Source: Hankyongella sp964404985 (GTDB lineage Bacteria; Pseudomonadota; Alphaproteobacteria; Sphingomonadales; Sphingomonadaceae). From it: 54,429 nt of DNA. Location: positions 1 through 54,429 of the forward strand of contig CAYOMD010000016.1 in NCBI GenBank assembly GCA_964404985.1. Direction: 5' to 3'. Shown here piece after piece: positions 1 through 8,310 of this stretch (the first letter of the stretch is position 1; each line of letters opens with the position of its first letter). Below the pieces are notes generated by a model. The model had not been told where the DNA came from and searched no databases. It saw only the letters and a list, made by a program, of their open reading frames with translations. Position numbers and translations under genes: made by a program.

Positions 1-1360
1 GGATCAGTTTGGAAAAGCCGTCGACCTGACCGTAGGGCATCTGCAGCACGCGTCCGACGTCCTTGATGACCTGGCGGGCCTTGAGCTTGCCGAAGGTGAT
101 GATCTGCGCCACCTGCTCGGCACCATATTTCTCCTGCACATAGCGGATCACCTCGCCGCGCCGGGTTTCGCAGAAGTCGATATCGAAGTCGGGCATCGAG
201 ACCCGCTCCGGGTTCAGGAACCGCTCGAACAGCAGACCAAAGCGTAAAGGATCAAGGTCGGTGATGGTCAGCGCCCAGGCGACCACCGAGCCTGCCCCCG
301 AACCGCGCCCCGGGCCGACCGGAATCCCCTGTGCTTTCGCCCACTGGATGAAATCCGCGACGATCAGGAAGTAGCCGGGGAATCCCATCTGCGAGATGAC
401 CTGCAGCTCAAACGCCAGCCGCGCGCGATAGGCCTGGTGATCGCCAGAGACAGCGCGCAGCCGCTTGGCCAGCCCCTCCTGCGCCATCTGCGCCAGGGCA
501 CCCGCTTCGTCGCCATCGGCCGAGTATCGCGGCAGGATCGGCTTGCGCTTGGGCGGGGAGACGGCGCAGCGCTGCGCGATCACCAGCGTATTGGCGATCG
601 CCTCCGGCACGTCAGCGAACAGGGCAGCCATGTCCTCCGGCGATTTGAACCAGTGCTCGGGATTGGTCCGTGGCCGGTCCGCCTCCTCGACGTAGCGGCT
701 GGAGGCGATACACAGCATCGCGTCGTGGGCAGCCAGAAAATCGGGCGACAGATACTGCACCGGATTGGTCGCCACCAAAGGCAGGCCCTGCGTATAGGCC
801 AGGTCGATCAGCGCCGCATCGCTGGCCAACTCGACCGGTGTGCCGGTGCGGGTGAGCTCGATATAGAGCCGCTCGGGAAAAGCAGACCGCAGACGGTCCA
901 GATAGGTCTGCGCCGCCTCACCCTGCCCCTGCGCCAGCAGGCGGGCCAGCGCCCCTTCACCACCACCGGTCAGGCACAGCAGCCCATCGGTCAAACCCTC
1001 GAGCGCATCAAGCGTCACATGCGGCGGCTGATGCGGCTCCACACCCAGGTGCGCGCGGCTGACCAGCCGGCTGAGGTTGCCATAGCCCTGCTGGGACTGG
1101 GCCAGCAGGGTCAGCATGTCAAAGCCCGGACCATGGAGCCGGGCTACGCTGAGCAGGCACCCGATAATCGGCTGCACACCCTGCGCGGACAGCGCATCCG
1201 CTGCCTCCATGACGCCGAACATCACATCCCGGTCGGTGATCGCCGCTGCCGGCAGGGCATGGCGCGCGCAAGCCCTGGCGATCTCGTCCGGGCGCATCGC
1301 CCCTTCGAGCATGGAGTAAGCAGTCTGGACCCTCAGGTGTACGAACGGCGCGTGCGGCAT
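1..1360 (-). CDS. dnaE: DNA polymerase III subunit alpha, N-terminal part (cut by window edge)
   Basis: Replicative DNA polymerase catalytic subunit; only about 453 N-terminal codons lie in the window and the 3' end is off the left edge. The protein starts MPHAPFVHLRVQTAYSMLEG, the family's PHP-domain opening, and later shows GPGRGSGAG followed by PDFDIDF, the polymerase active-site aspartates of C-family enzymes. The ATG at 1360 fits the conserved N-terminus and no in-frame ATG was found just upstream. The PHP opening has HLRVQ where many relatives have HxHxH, so metal binding there is probably degenerate. It lies downstream of lolD in the same direction, as in other alphaproteobacteria, but is separated here by the YceI, PEP-CTERM and Sel1 genes. 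Confidence 0.97.
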   Translation of the reverse strand, partial: MPHAPFVHLRVQTAYSMLEGAMRPDEIARACARHALPAAAITDRDVMFGVMEAADALSAQGVQPIIGCLLSVARLHGPGFDMLTLLAQSQQGYGNLSRLVSRAHLGVEPHQPPHVTLDALEGLTDGLLCLTGGGEGALARLLAQGQGEAAQTYLDRLRSAFPERLYIELTRTGTPVELASDAALIDLAYTQGLPLVATNPVQYLSPDFLAAHDAMLCIASSRYVEEADRPRTNPEHWFKSPEDMAALFADVPEAIANTLVIAQRCAVSPPKRKPILPRYSADGDEAGALAQMAQEGLAKRLRAVSGDHQAYRARLAFELQVISQMGFPGYFLIVADFIQWAKAQGIPVGPGRGSGAGSVVAWALTITDLDPLRFGLLFERFLNPERVSMPDFDIDFCETRRGEVIRYVQEKYGAEQVAQIITFGKLKARQVIKDVGRVLQMPYGQVDGFSKLI

Positions 1361-1409
1361 GGGTGCAGGATGCGACCGAACAGAGTTATGCGCAACCGGC
1401 GACTAAAGC

Positions 1410-1418
1410 TTATCCACA
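1410..1418 (+). promoter_or_regulatory. perfect DnaA-box nonamer upstream of dnaE
   Basis: TTATCCACA, identical to the strongest E. coli DnaA box, lies 50 bases upstream of the dnaE start in the gap between dnaE and the PEP-CTERM gene. A single 9-mer can occur by chance in a window of this size, so the regulatory reading is only suggested by its position. Confidence 0.35.
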
Positions 1419-1434
1419 AGTGATAACGCGCATG

Positions 1435-1462
1435 AAAAAGCCGGGAGATTTTCATCCCCCGG
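1435..1462 (-). terminator. rho-independent terminator of the PEP-CTERM gene
   Basis: Read on the minus strand, CCGGGGGAT and ATCTCCCGG pair (one mismatch in nine) around a GAAA loop and run straight into CTTTTT. It lies 25 bases past the PEP-CTERM stop codon, the right place to end that transcript before dnaE. Confidence 0.7.
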
Positions 1463-1486
1463 TCTCTCAAGCTTGTAGAGTGAATT

Positions 1487-2227
1487 TTAGCGGCGGCGCA
1501 GGGCACCAAGGCCGAGCAGGCCAAGGCCGAGCACGGCAATCGACGCTGGCTCCGGCACCGGTGTGCCGCTGATGGTGTTGAAGAAGCCGACCGTGTGATT
1601 GTCGCTTTCGTAGCCACCAACCGGCGGTTGCTCGAAGAAGCGCACGGCATCGAAAGTGTCACCCCCGGTACCGAACACGTTCACGAACACATACGGCTCG
1701 GTGGTGTTGCGACCGGGCGGCGGGAACGGGTTGCCGAAGTATTGCGCGTTGCCGTTGACGAAGTTCAGCACATCCGCCGGGTTGAATGTGAACACGACCA
1801 CGTTGTTCTTGATCAGCTCGAACTGGTTGCCGGCGTCCAGCGCCGAGAGCCAGTAACCGAAATAGTTGAGGTCAGCAGAAATTTGCGGGTCCGCGCTGGC
1901 CGCAGTCAGGTTGAGACGGAAACCGTTGCCCGAGAAGGTTGCGGCATAGTTCGTGCCGTTGTCGCCCCCGAACTGGTCTGCAGCCAGGATGTCGACCCCG
2001 ATGTACTCGCCCGTAACAGTCACCGGGCCGAGGAGACCAAAGTTGCTGTTGAAGGACTGGCCACTGCCAACCGGGCGGGTGTCAAAAGTTTCGACACCGA
2101 CAAAGTCAAAGCCGGCGGTCGTGTTGCTCACACCCGGCGCTTCAACGGTCACCATGAAGGCAGCCTGTGCCGATACGAGCGGTGCGCTGATCAGAGTTGC
2201 TGCAAGAAGGAGAGATTTCAATGCCAT
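1487..2227 (-). CDS. PEP-CTERM sorting-domain exported protein
   Basis: A 246-residue exported protein of unknown role. The N-terminus MALKSLLLAATLISAPLVSA is a clear signal peptide ending near AQA. The last ~23 residues are a PEP-CTERM anchor: VPEP, a hydrophobic Leu/Gly-rich helix and a terminal RRR. The family is processed by an exosortase and is usually surface or matrix associated; no exosortase gene is in the window. The middle is Asn/Gly/Phe-rich, cysteine-free and beta-like, resembling other exosortase-dependent surface proteins, but I assign no function. GAGG sits just upstream of the ATG, and the gene is monocistronic with its own terminator. Confidence 0.88.
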   Translation of the reverse strand: MALKSLLLAATLISAPLVSAQAAFMVTVEAPGVSNTTAGFDFVGVETFDTRPVGSGQSFNSNFGLLGPVTVTGEYIGVDILAADQFGGDNGTNYAATFSGNGFRLNLTAASADPQISADLNYFGYWLSALDAGNQFELIKNNVVVFTFNPADVLNFVNGNAQYFGNPFPPPGRNTTEPYVFVNVFGTGGDTFDAVRFFEQPPVGGYESDNHTVGFFNTISGTPVPEPASIAVLGLGLLGLGALRRR

Positions 2228-2373
2228 GCCTGCCTCACTTAATAACCTGATATAACTCTGTTAACCATAGCACGAAACATGCCAGTCGCCCTCATCCGAG
2301 TGAATTCATATCGTTAGCATTACGACATCAACTTGCAGCCGAGGAAATTGTAAAAAAATCCGACACGCATCCG

Positions 2374-2946
2374 TCATGAACGTGGCAATAATCTTGCCTT
2401 GATCGTCACGTCCACCTTGCGCCCCACCAGCAGGGGCAGCGCCGTCATGCCAAAATCCCGCCGGTTGATGGTCATCAGGGCCGTCAGGTCAAGCGGCGCA
2501 TTGGCCGGCTTCTGCAAGGGGGGCTGCGCGAACGCGACTTGGAGAGTCATCGGCCGGGTGATGCCCTTGATGGTCAGCTCCCCGGTCAAGTCTCCGGTCA
2601 GTGGCGATACCGGCCGGTAGGTGCGACTGACAAAGCGCAGGGTGGGGTAAGTCGCAACATCGAAAAACCGGGGGCCACGCACCTCGGCTTGTATCTTGCT
2701 GTCATGCGCGGTGATGACGCGGGTATCGAGGGTGATCTCGAATTGCAGGTCCTCTGGCGTCGCATATGTCACACTGCCCTGCATTTTCGGGAATGTAATG
2801 GTCGTGCCGGCTACACCCAGCAGCGGGACTACAGCAGTGATCCGGCTTGACGCCTCATCCAGAACATAGCTTTGTGTCTCGCCTGCTGAAGGCAGCGCTG
2901 CATCGGCAGCCATCCAGAGTGCCACAGTTGCCAGAAACCAGTGCAT
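2374..2946 (-). CDS. YceI-family periplasmic protein
   Basis: A 190-residue protein with a signal peptide (MHWFLATVALWMAADAALPSAG) followed by a YceI lipocalin-like barrel. Family signs are SYVLDEASSRITAVV at the start of the mature part, the central FFDVATYPTLRF, and the C-terminal GELTIKGITRPMTL and NRRDFGMT segments. YceI proteins bind polyisoprenoids in the periplasm; the ligand here is inferred from the family only. The ATG is preceded by GAGG at good spacing. The cytochrome b561 partner often found beside yceI is absent. Confidence 0.9.
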   Translation of the reverse strand: MHWFLATVALWMAADAALPSAGETQSYVLDEASSRITAVVPLLGVAGTTITFPKMQGSVTYATPEDLQFEITLDTRVITAHDSKIQAEVRGPRFFDVATYPTLRFVSRTYRPVSPLTGDLTGELTIKGITRPMTLQVAFAQPPLQKPANAPLDLTALMTINRRDFGMTALPLLVGRKVDVTIKARLLPRS

Positions 2947-3142
2947 GCTTGCCTCATCGTTTCACCACACGGGCATGCCGGTTCCGGCGGAGATCGGCCA
3001 GCCCTGCCCCGCTCGGCCCGGCGCATTTGGCCCTGCATCGAAACTGATGAAATCAGACGGGTCGACTTTGCGAGGAGCCGAAGGCGACACGGCAATCCAG
3101 CGCATCCTGTTAGTTACTGGACCACCACCACTTAGAATACTA

Positions 3143-3170
3143 TTGACTTCTCCAATGCCAATAATATGCT
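3143..3170 (+). promoter_or_regulatory. candidate sigma-70-type promoter of the Sel1 gene
   Basis: TTGACT (3143-3148) and TATGCT (3165-3170) are separated by 16 bases and lie about 37 bases before the ATG at 3207. The first box matches the consensus at 5 of 6 positions, the second at 4 of 6. The region is AT-rich, so chance matches are more likely here. Confidence 0.4.
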
Positions 3171-3206
3171 CTAATTTTATTGAATGTGATCTATCTAGGA
3201 AATACA

Positions 3207-4490
3207 ATGAATAAAATATCCTTCCTGATCATCATGATTATTATGACAATCTCGCACGCAGAAGCCATAACCGTATCACCAGAAGATATGTCAGCCCGAT
3301 TTCGTGATATGGATAGTTATATTAAAATTAATAGTTCTTGTCGAGATTATGATTATGAGACGGTTAATACAGATAATTATTGCAATTTACTATTTACTGA
3401 TCTTGAAATAAGTACAGTAATTCCTGTTTCATTTAATACCATAATGAAAAACAGAATATATGACGATATAATTTTTAGCATTATAGAAAAAACAATTAAA
3501 AAAAATAATCATGCTGCTTTACATTATTTAATTGGCTTTAACCTTTCCACAGGACAACTCATCAAGCCGGACTACAAAAGAGCAGTCCATCACTTAAGCA
3601 TTGCAGCAGACAGAAAAAACGCTGCAGCCGCAGATTTACTAGGCAGCCTGCTTCTAAAAGGAAAAGGTGTTGCACGCGACATACGTCGAGCAATAAGTCT
3701 CTATGAATATGCAGCAGCAAATGGTTATCCTAATGCAGCATTAAATTTAGCAAAAATTTATTACACAGGAAAGTATGTAGATAAAAACAAAAATCTTGCC
3801 ATATCATGGCTAAAAGCCGCAGAAAACATAAATTTCGAGCCAGCAAAAAATTTCTTGGAGTTAATTCAACTGGATACAATTACGAATGCCTATCATATCA
3901 TACCAGATCAAGACCCAGGTAAAGTAAAAATTGCCCGGTACGGAGCAATTGACGCACCAGATATACCGCCAGCCTTTGGATTTACGCCGAATTTTCAAGA
4001 AATAGATGATAAGCCACACGATTTAGAAACCTTAGATTGGTTAATGAATAACATTAAAGAACTTCCTACGCCATATATATACGCGCTTGTAACTAGAATT
4101 GCAGCTAATGACACAAACAAAGCATGGGAATATTATTTTCTTGCGCGCCTTAGGTTGATTTATGACTTATCCAGGTGTTCCGACAATTCAGCTAATGAAG
4201 CGCTGCATGCATGGAATATATATCTAGGGAAAAGTATTCCATTTCTATTCAAGAGTTATCAACTCACAACAGAACAAAAAAAATTGGCCCTCACCCGTGC
4301 CATTATACTCGAGAGTGAATTTCCGGGTGACCGAGAGCCTTGGTGGGTCTGCAGAGCGGGTATTGATAATTATTTAGGCGGCATCGATACTAAATTCGGG
4401 CCGTTAAAATTAAAGCCCAAGTCGGAATGGCCAAAAATAAGGAAATCCGTGATTGAACAAAGTAGAAAATCTATGGATAACTTAAAATAG
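3207..4490 (+). CDS. secreted Sel1-like repeat protein in an AT-rich islet
   Basis: A 427-residue protein. The ATG at 3207 was chosen because AGGA (3197-3200) precedes it at 6 bases and because it gives a signal peptide (MNKISFLIIMIIMTISHAEA); an in-frame TTG at 3180 is less likely. Residues ~103-221 hold Sel1/TPR-like helical repeats, for example AISLYEYAAANGYPNAALNL and AISWLKAAENINFEPA. These usually mediate protein-protein contacts; the partner is unknown. The C-terminal half (from ~240) is not recognised. Composition is very different from its neighbours (15 of 60 bases are G/C at 3301-3360), which suggests recent acquisition. Confidence 0.85.
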   Translation: MNKISFLIIMIIMTISHAEAITVSPEDMSARFRDMDSYIKINSSCRDYDYETVNTDNYCNLLFTDLEISTVIPVSFNTIMKNRIYDDIIFSIIEKTIKKNNHAALHYLIGFNLSTGQLIKPDYKRAVHHLSIAADRKNAAAADLLGSLLLKGKGVARDIRRAISLYEYAAANGYPNAALNLAKIYYTGKYVDKNKNLAISWLKAAENINFEPAKNFLELIQLDTITNAYHIIPDQDPGKVKIARYGAIDAPDIPPAFGFTPNFQEIDDKPHDLETLDWLMNNIKELPTPYIYALVTRIAANDTNKAWEYYFLARLRLIYDLSRCSDNSANEALHAWNIYLGKSIPFLFKSYQLTTEQKKLALTRAIILESEFPGDREPWWVCRAGIDNYLGGIDTKFGPLKLKPKSEWPKIRKSVIEQSRKSMDNLK

Positions 4491-4551
4491 ATTCATTTTT
4501 ATTATTATTATATTATAACATTTTTATGTATAGGTTGTATTTATTTTCCAG

Positions 4552-4584
4552 ACTGAAAATTTATTAATTAAATTTAGTTTCAGT
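4552..4584. terminator. AT-rich stem-loop between the Sel1 gene and lolD
   Basis: ACTGAAA (4552-4558) pairs with TTTCAGT (4578-4584), and inside it ATTTA (4559-4563) pairs with TAAAT (4569-4573). It lies between the convergent ends of the Sel1 gene and lolD and could help terminate either, but it has no proper T-run, so this is a weak call. Confidence 0.3.
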
Positions 4585-4612
4585 ATAACGAGAATTTTAT
4601 ATAAATACTGAC

Positions 4613-5290
4613 TTAATACTCCAGCCGTCCTTCGCGCAGGGTCACGACCCGGTCCATGCGTCCAGCCAGCTCGCGGTTGTGGGTGGCGACCAGGGCGGCG
4701 CTGTTCTGCTGGCGCACCAGCCGCATGAACTCGGCTAGCACGATACTGGCGGTCGCCTCGTCCAGGTTGCCGGTCGGCTCGTCTGCGAGCACCAGCGCCG
4801 GCGCATTGGCAAGCGCTCGCGCCACCGCCACCCGCTGCTGCTCGCCGCCCGAGAGTTGCGCCGGGCGATGCTCCAGCCGCTCGGCTAGTCCCAGATCGCG
4901 CAGGAGGGACGCTGCGCGGTCCCGCGCCTGCGCCGGCGTACGCCCCGCGATCAGTTGCGGCATCACGACATTTTCAATCGCCGTGAAATCAGGCAGCAGG
5001 TGATGGAACTGATAGACGAACCCCAGTCTGTCGCGGCGAAGAATCGTCCGCTGATCCGCGCTCATGGTCTGGGCCTCGACCCCCTGAATGCGGATAGAGC
5101 CTTGCCAGCCGCCTTCCAGCAGACCGACCGCTTGCAGCAGCGTCGACTTGCCCGACCCCGATGCGCCGACCAGTGCGACGATCTCGCCGGGTGCAATGGC
5201 CAGATCGACCCCGCGCAGCACGTGAATGGTCACGCCGCCCTGGACGAACGCACGGGTCAGCCCCTCGATCACGAGCACCGGATCATTCAT
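4613..5290 (-). CDS. lolD: lipoprotein-releasing system ATP-binding protein LolD
   Basis: A 225-residue ABC ATPase that powers release of outer-membrane lipoproteins from the inner membrane. Walker A GASGSGKST is at residues 42-50, the signature LSGGEQQR at 146-153, Walker B LVLADEP at ~166-172, and the switch histidine in ATHN near 202. Length and the LPDF segment after the Q-loop match LolD. It overlaps the end of lolC by 8 bases, so the two are translationally coupled. The related macrolide-export ATPases are a formal alternative, but the partner permease supports Lol. Confidence 0.95.
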   Translation of the reverse strand: MNDPVLVIEGLTRAFVQGGVTIHVLRGVDLAIAPGEIVALVGASGSGKSTLLQAVGLLEGGWQGSIRIQGVEAQTMSADQRTILRRDRLGFVYQFHHLLPDFTAIENVVMPQLIAGRTPAQARDRAASLLRDLGLAERLEHRPAQLSGGEQQRVAVARALANAPALVLADEPTGNLDEATASIVLAEFMRLVRQQNSAALVATHNRELAGRMDRVVTLREGRLEY

Positions 5291-6530
5291 AGCGCAGCAC
5301 CTGCACGGGGTCGGTATTGGCCGCCTTCCAGGATGGATAGAGCGTGGCGAGCAGGCTCATGACGAAGGCGACCGCACACACTCCGGCAATCTGCAGCGGG
5401 TCGACCAGGGCCGGCATTTCCGAGAGGAAGCGCACCTCCGGGTTCCACAGGTCAATGCCGAACAGCGCACCGACGCCGATCACAATTTCCTGCCGGAAGT
5501 GCAGCAGCGTAAAGCCGAGCGCCAGCCCAACGAGGATGCCCAGAGCCCCGATCACCAGCCCGGCGAGGATGAACACCCGCATCATGGCGGCGCGGCTCGC
5601 GCCCATAGTGCGCAGAATGGCGATATCCCGGGTCTTGGCGCGCACCAGCATGATGAGGCTGGAGACAATGTTGAAGGCCGCAACCACGATGATGATGGTC
5701 AAAATCCAGAACATCACCACCCTTTCCACCTCCAGTGCCTCGAACAGCGCACGGTTGAGCGAGCGCCAGTCGACGATCACACCATGCTGGTTCACCGCCG
5801 TTTGCAGCGGTGCAACCCGATCCCCCACCTTGTCCGGGTTGTCGGTCACGATCTCGATACCGCCCACCGCATCACCCAGCTGGAAATAGCGCTGGGCCGA
5901 GGCCAGCGGCATCATCACGAACGCCTGGTCGTACTGGTAGACCCCGACTTCGAAGATCGCGACCACGCGGAAGCTGGCGATGCGCGGCGTCACGCCAAAG
6001 GGGGTGACCCGGCCTTCGGGGGAGATCAGGGAGACGCTGTCCCCCACCCGTGCCAGCAGCAGGCTGGCGAGCTGCGAACCGAGTGCGATCACCGGCTCGC
6101 CGTCGCGGAAGCCATCAAAGCTGCCGCCCTTGATGTTCCGGGCAAAGATGCTGTCGCCGCGCACGTCTTCCGGCCGCACGCCGCGCACGGTGACCCCTGA
6201 CGCACGGCCGGGGCGAGAGGCCATCAACTGCTGCTCGATGATCGGGATCGCGCGCACCACACCAGGCAGTTTGCGCGCGTCCGCCAGGATCGGCTGCCAG
6301 CTGTCCAGCCGTCCGTCGTAGCCCTGCACCAGCGCATGGCCGTTGACCCCGAGAATGCGATCCAGCAGGTCCGCCCGGAAGCCGTTCATCACCGACATCA
6401 CCGCGACCAGTGCCGCGACGCCAAGGGCAATCCCCATCAGCGAGATGATGGAGACGATGAAAATGAAGCTCTCGCCCTTCACCGGGCGCAGATAGCGCGT
6501 GGCGATCAGGCGCTCGTATCGGGCGATCAT
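5283..6530 (-). CDS. lolC: lipoprotein-releasing system permease, LolC/LolE family
   Basis: A 415-residue inner-membrane permease of the FtsX-like group. The opening MIARYERLIATRYLRPVKGE and membrane segment ~22-45 are typical of LolC/LolE. A periplasmic domain follows, then three C-terminal membrane helices (roughly 273-296, 317-341, 379-402). Only one such permease accompanies lolD, as is usual in alphaproteobacteria, so it probably acts as a homodimer where E. coli uses a LolC-LolE pair. Its start overlaps the proS stop by four bases (ATGA) and its end overlaps lolD. Confidence 0.94.
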   Translation of the reverse strand: MIARYERLIATRYLRPVKGESFIFIVSIISLMGIALGVAALVAVMSVMNGFRADLLDRILGVNGHALVQGYDGRLDSWQPILADARKLPGVVRAIPIIEQQLMASRPGRASGVTVRGVRPEDVRGDSIFARNIKGGSFDGFRDGEPVIALGSQLASLLLARVGDSVSLISPEGRVTPFGVTPRIASFRVVAIFEVGVYQYDQAFVMMPLASAQRYFQLGDAVGGIEIVTDNPDKVGDRVAPLQTAVNQHGVIVDWRSLNRALFEALEVERVVMFWILTIIIVVAAFNIVSSLIMLVRAKTRDIAILRTMGASRAAMMRVFILAGLVIGALGILVGLALGFTLLHFRQEIVIGVGALFGIDLWNPEVRFLSEMPALVDPLQIAGVCAVAFVMSLLATLYPSWKAANTDPVQVLRYE

Positions 6531-7849
6531 GCAGTCAGCAGGGAAAGCGCGGCATCAACGCTCAGCTCCTGCTTCTCACCGGTTGCGCGCCGCTTCACCT
6601 CGACCACCCCGGCTGCGATGCCCTTGGGGCCGATGGTCACCTGCCAGGGCAGACCGATCAGGTCCATGGCGGCAAACTTGGCACCGCCGCGCTCATCCCG
6701 GTCGTCGTAATAGGTCTCGAGACCCGCTGTCTGGAGCTTGGCATACAGGTCGTCGGCGGCACCGGCGCAGGCTGCATCGTCGACCCGCAGGTTGATCAGC
6801 CCGACCTTGAACGGTGCCACCGCATCCGGCCAGACGATGCCGTGGGCATCGTGGCTCGCCTCGATGATAGCGGCGGCCAGCCGGGAGACGCCGACACCAT
6901 AAGACCCCATGTGCGGGGTGATTGTTGTGCCGTCTGGTCCCTGGACGCGCAGGTTCATCGGCTCGGAATATTTGGTGCCGAAATAGAAAATGTGACCAAC
7001 CTCGATCCCGCGTCCGGTCAGCACGGCGTCGCCCAGTTCCGCCTCGCGCGGCAGATCGCGCTTTTCGTCGGTTGCGGCATAGTCGGTAATGAGGCCCTTG
7101 ATCCAGCCGTCAAGCGCGCCGGCATCTTCGGGGTCAAAGCTGAGCGCGCCATAACCACGCGGCAGGTCCCAGTTCTTGTGGAAAAACACTTCCGACTCGC
7201 CGGTCGGTGCCATCACGATAAACTCGTGGGAGAGGTCACCGCCGATCGGCCCGGTATCGGCCTGCATCGGGATCGCCTTCAGCCCAAGCCGCTCGAAGGT
7301 GCGCAGGTAGGCGAGGAACATCCTGTTATAGCTGTGCCGTGCCCCAGCCTGATCGAGATCGAAGGAATAGGCGTCCTTCATCAGGAACTCGCGCCCACGC
7401 ATCAGGCCGAAGCGGGGACGCACCTCGTCACGGAACTTCCACTGGATATGATAGAGGTTGCGCGGCAGGTCGCGGTAGCTCGTCACATTATCGCGGAAGA
7501 TGCTGGTGATCATCTCCTCGTTGGTCGGACCGAACAGCATTTCGCGGTCGTGCCGGTCCTTGAAGCGCAGCATCTCCGGGCCATAAGCATCATAGCGACC
7601 AGACTCGCGCCACAGATCCGCGGACTGCACGGTCGGCATCAGCACTTCCAGCGCACCGGCACGGTTCTGCTCTTCACGCACGATGCGCTCGATGTTCTTC
7701 AGTACCCGGAGCCCCAGCGGCAGCCAGGCATAAATGCCGGCTGCCTGCTGACGGATCATGCCGGCGCGCAGCATCAGCGTGTGGCTGACGATTTGCGCCT
7801 CTGTCGGATTTTCCTTGATAAGCGGCAGAAAATAGCGGGAAGCGCGCAT
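6527..7849 (-). CDS. proS: prolyl-tRNA synthetase, short form
   Basis: Attaches proline to tRNA-Pro in the cytoplasm. The 440 residues begin MRASRYFLPLIKENPTEAQI, and the class II motifs are visible: GPTNEE, the motif 2 stretch FRDEVRPRFGLMRGREF and motif 3 GSYGVGVSR. The length matches the alphaproteobacterial form that lacks the ~180-residue editing insert of E. coli ProS. The ATG at 7849 is preceded by AGGGG; an in-frame TTG nine codons upstream is less likely. It is the first gene of a proS-lolC-lolD unit joined by overlaps. Confidence 0.96.
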   Translation of the reverse strand: MRASRYFLPLIKENPTEAQIVSHTLMLRAGMIRQQAAGIYAWLPLGLRVLKNIERIVREEQNRAGALEVLMPTVQSADLWRESGRYDAYGPEMLRFKDRHDREMLFGPTNEEMITSIFRDNVTSYRDLPRNLYHIQWKFRDEVRPRFGLMRGREFLMKDAYSFDLDQAGARHSYNRMFLAYLRTFERLGLKAIPMQADTGPIGGDLSHEFIVMAPTGESEVFFHKNWDLPRGYGALSFDPEDAGALDGWIKGLITDYAATDEKRDLPREAELGDAVLTGRGIEVGHIFYFGTKYSEPMNLRVQGPDGTTITPHMGSYGVGVSRLAAAIIEASHDAHGIVWPDAVAPFKVGLINLRVDDAACAGAADDLYAKLQTAGLETYYDDRDERGGAKFAAMDLIGLPWQVTIGPKGIAAGVVEVKRRATGEKQELSVDAALSLLTA

Positions 7850-7885
7850 GAAGCCCCTGAAACGGTTTTGGTTCAACCCAAGCTC

Positions 7886-8302
7886 TTAGCGGCGGGGTGG
7901 GGACGGTGTCGAGACTTCTGGTTTGCAGGGTGCGACAATCACCGGTTTATTGCCGATGACCGGGCTGTCGATCCTGACCGCACCATCCTTGGCAACGTCG
8001 AGGCTGGCAACAGGAGCCCGCCCGAGCAGCCGCCCATCGCGCACCACATCCCGGGTCAAGGGAATCGCAAGGTCAAACGGCTGAGTCGGCAAAGTCGCCG
8101 AATCCGCCGACACATCCGCCGAAGGCTGGTGCGCGACATCATTCGCAGGCTGATGCACGATATCGGCACAGCGCTCAGCGTGCGCAGTCGCCCATGAGAA
8201 CGATATCATGACACCAGCCAGGACCAGAACTTGTGGCACCTTGGACACAGCGCTCATTCTTCTGTCATGCTGCGCAGCATTTTTGCTGATCCTTCGTTGC
8301 AT
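7886..8302 (-). CDS. small exported hypothetical protein
   Basis: A 138-residue protein of unknown function. A signal peptide is evident (VLVLAGVMISFSWATAHA), with the mature part starting at ERCADIV. The mature region is Pro/Asp/Val-rich with two cysteines (RCAD and APCKPE), which could form a disulfide. The start is uncertain: ATG at 8302 gives a long basic n-region, and ATG at 8257 (MSAVSKVPQVL) gives a more usual signal peptide. Neither has a clear ribosome-binding site. It ends 36 bases before proS, in the same direction. Confidence 0.6.
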   Translation of the reverse strand: MQRRISKNAAQHDRRMSAVSKVPQVLVLAGVMISFSWATAHAERCADIVHQPANDVAHQPSADVSADSATLPTQPFDLAIPLTRDVVRDGRLLGRAPVASLDVAKDGAVRIDSPVIGNKPVIVAPCKPEVSTPSPPRR

Positions 8303-8310
8303 CTGTTACT

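Noticed and set aside
2962..3120. Small minus-strand frame upstream of the YceI gene (internal ATG reading MRWIAVSPSAPRK)
   Set aside because: No ribosome-binding site, no recognisable family, and its upstream part runs into the AT-rich islet; kept as non-coding.
7850..7876. Nine-codon extension of proS from a TTG
   Set aside because: The ATG at 7849 has AGGGG upstream and matches the conserved ProS N-terminus.
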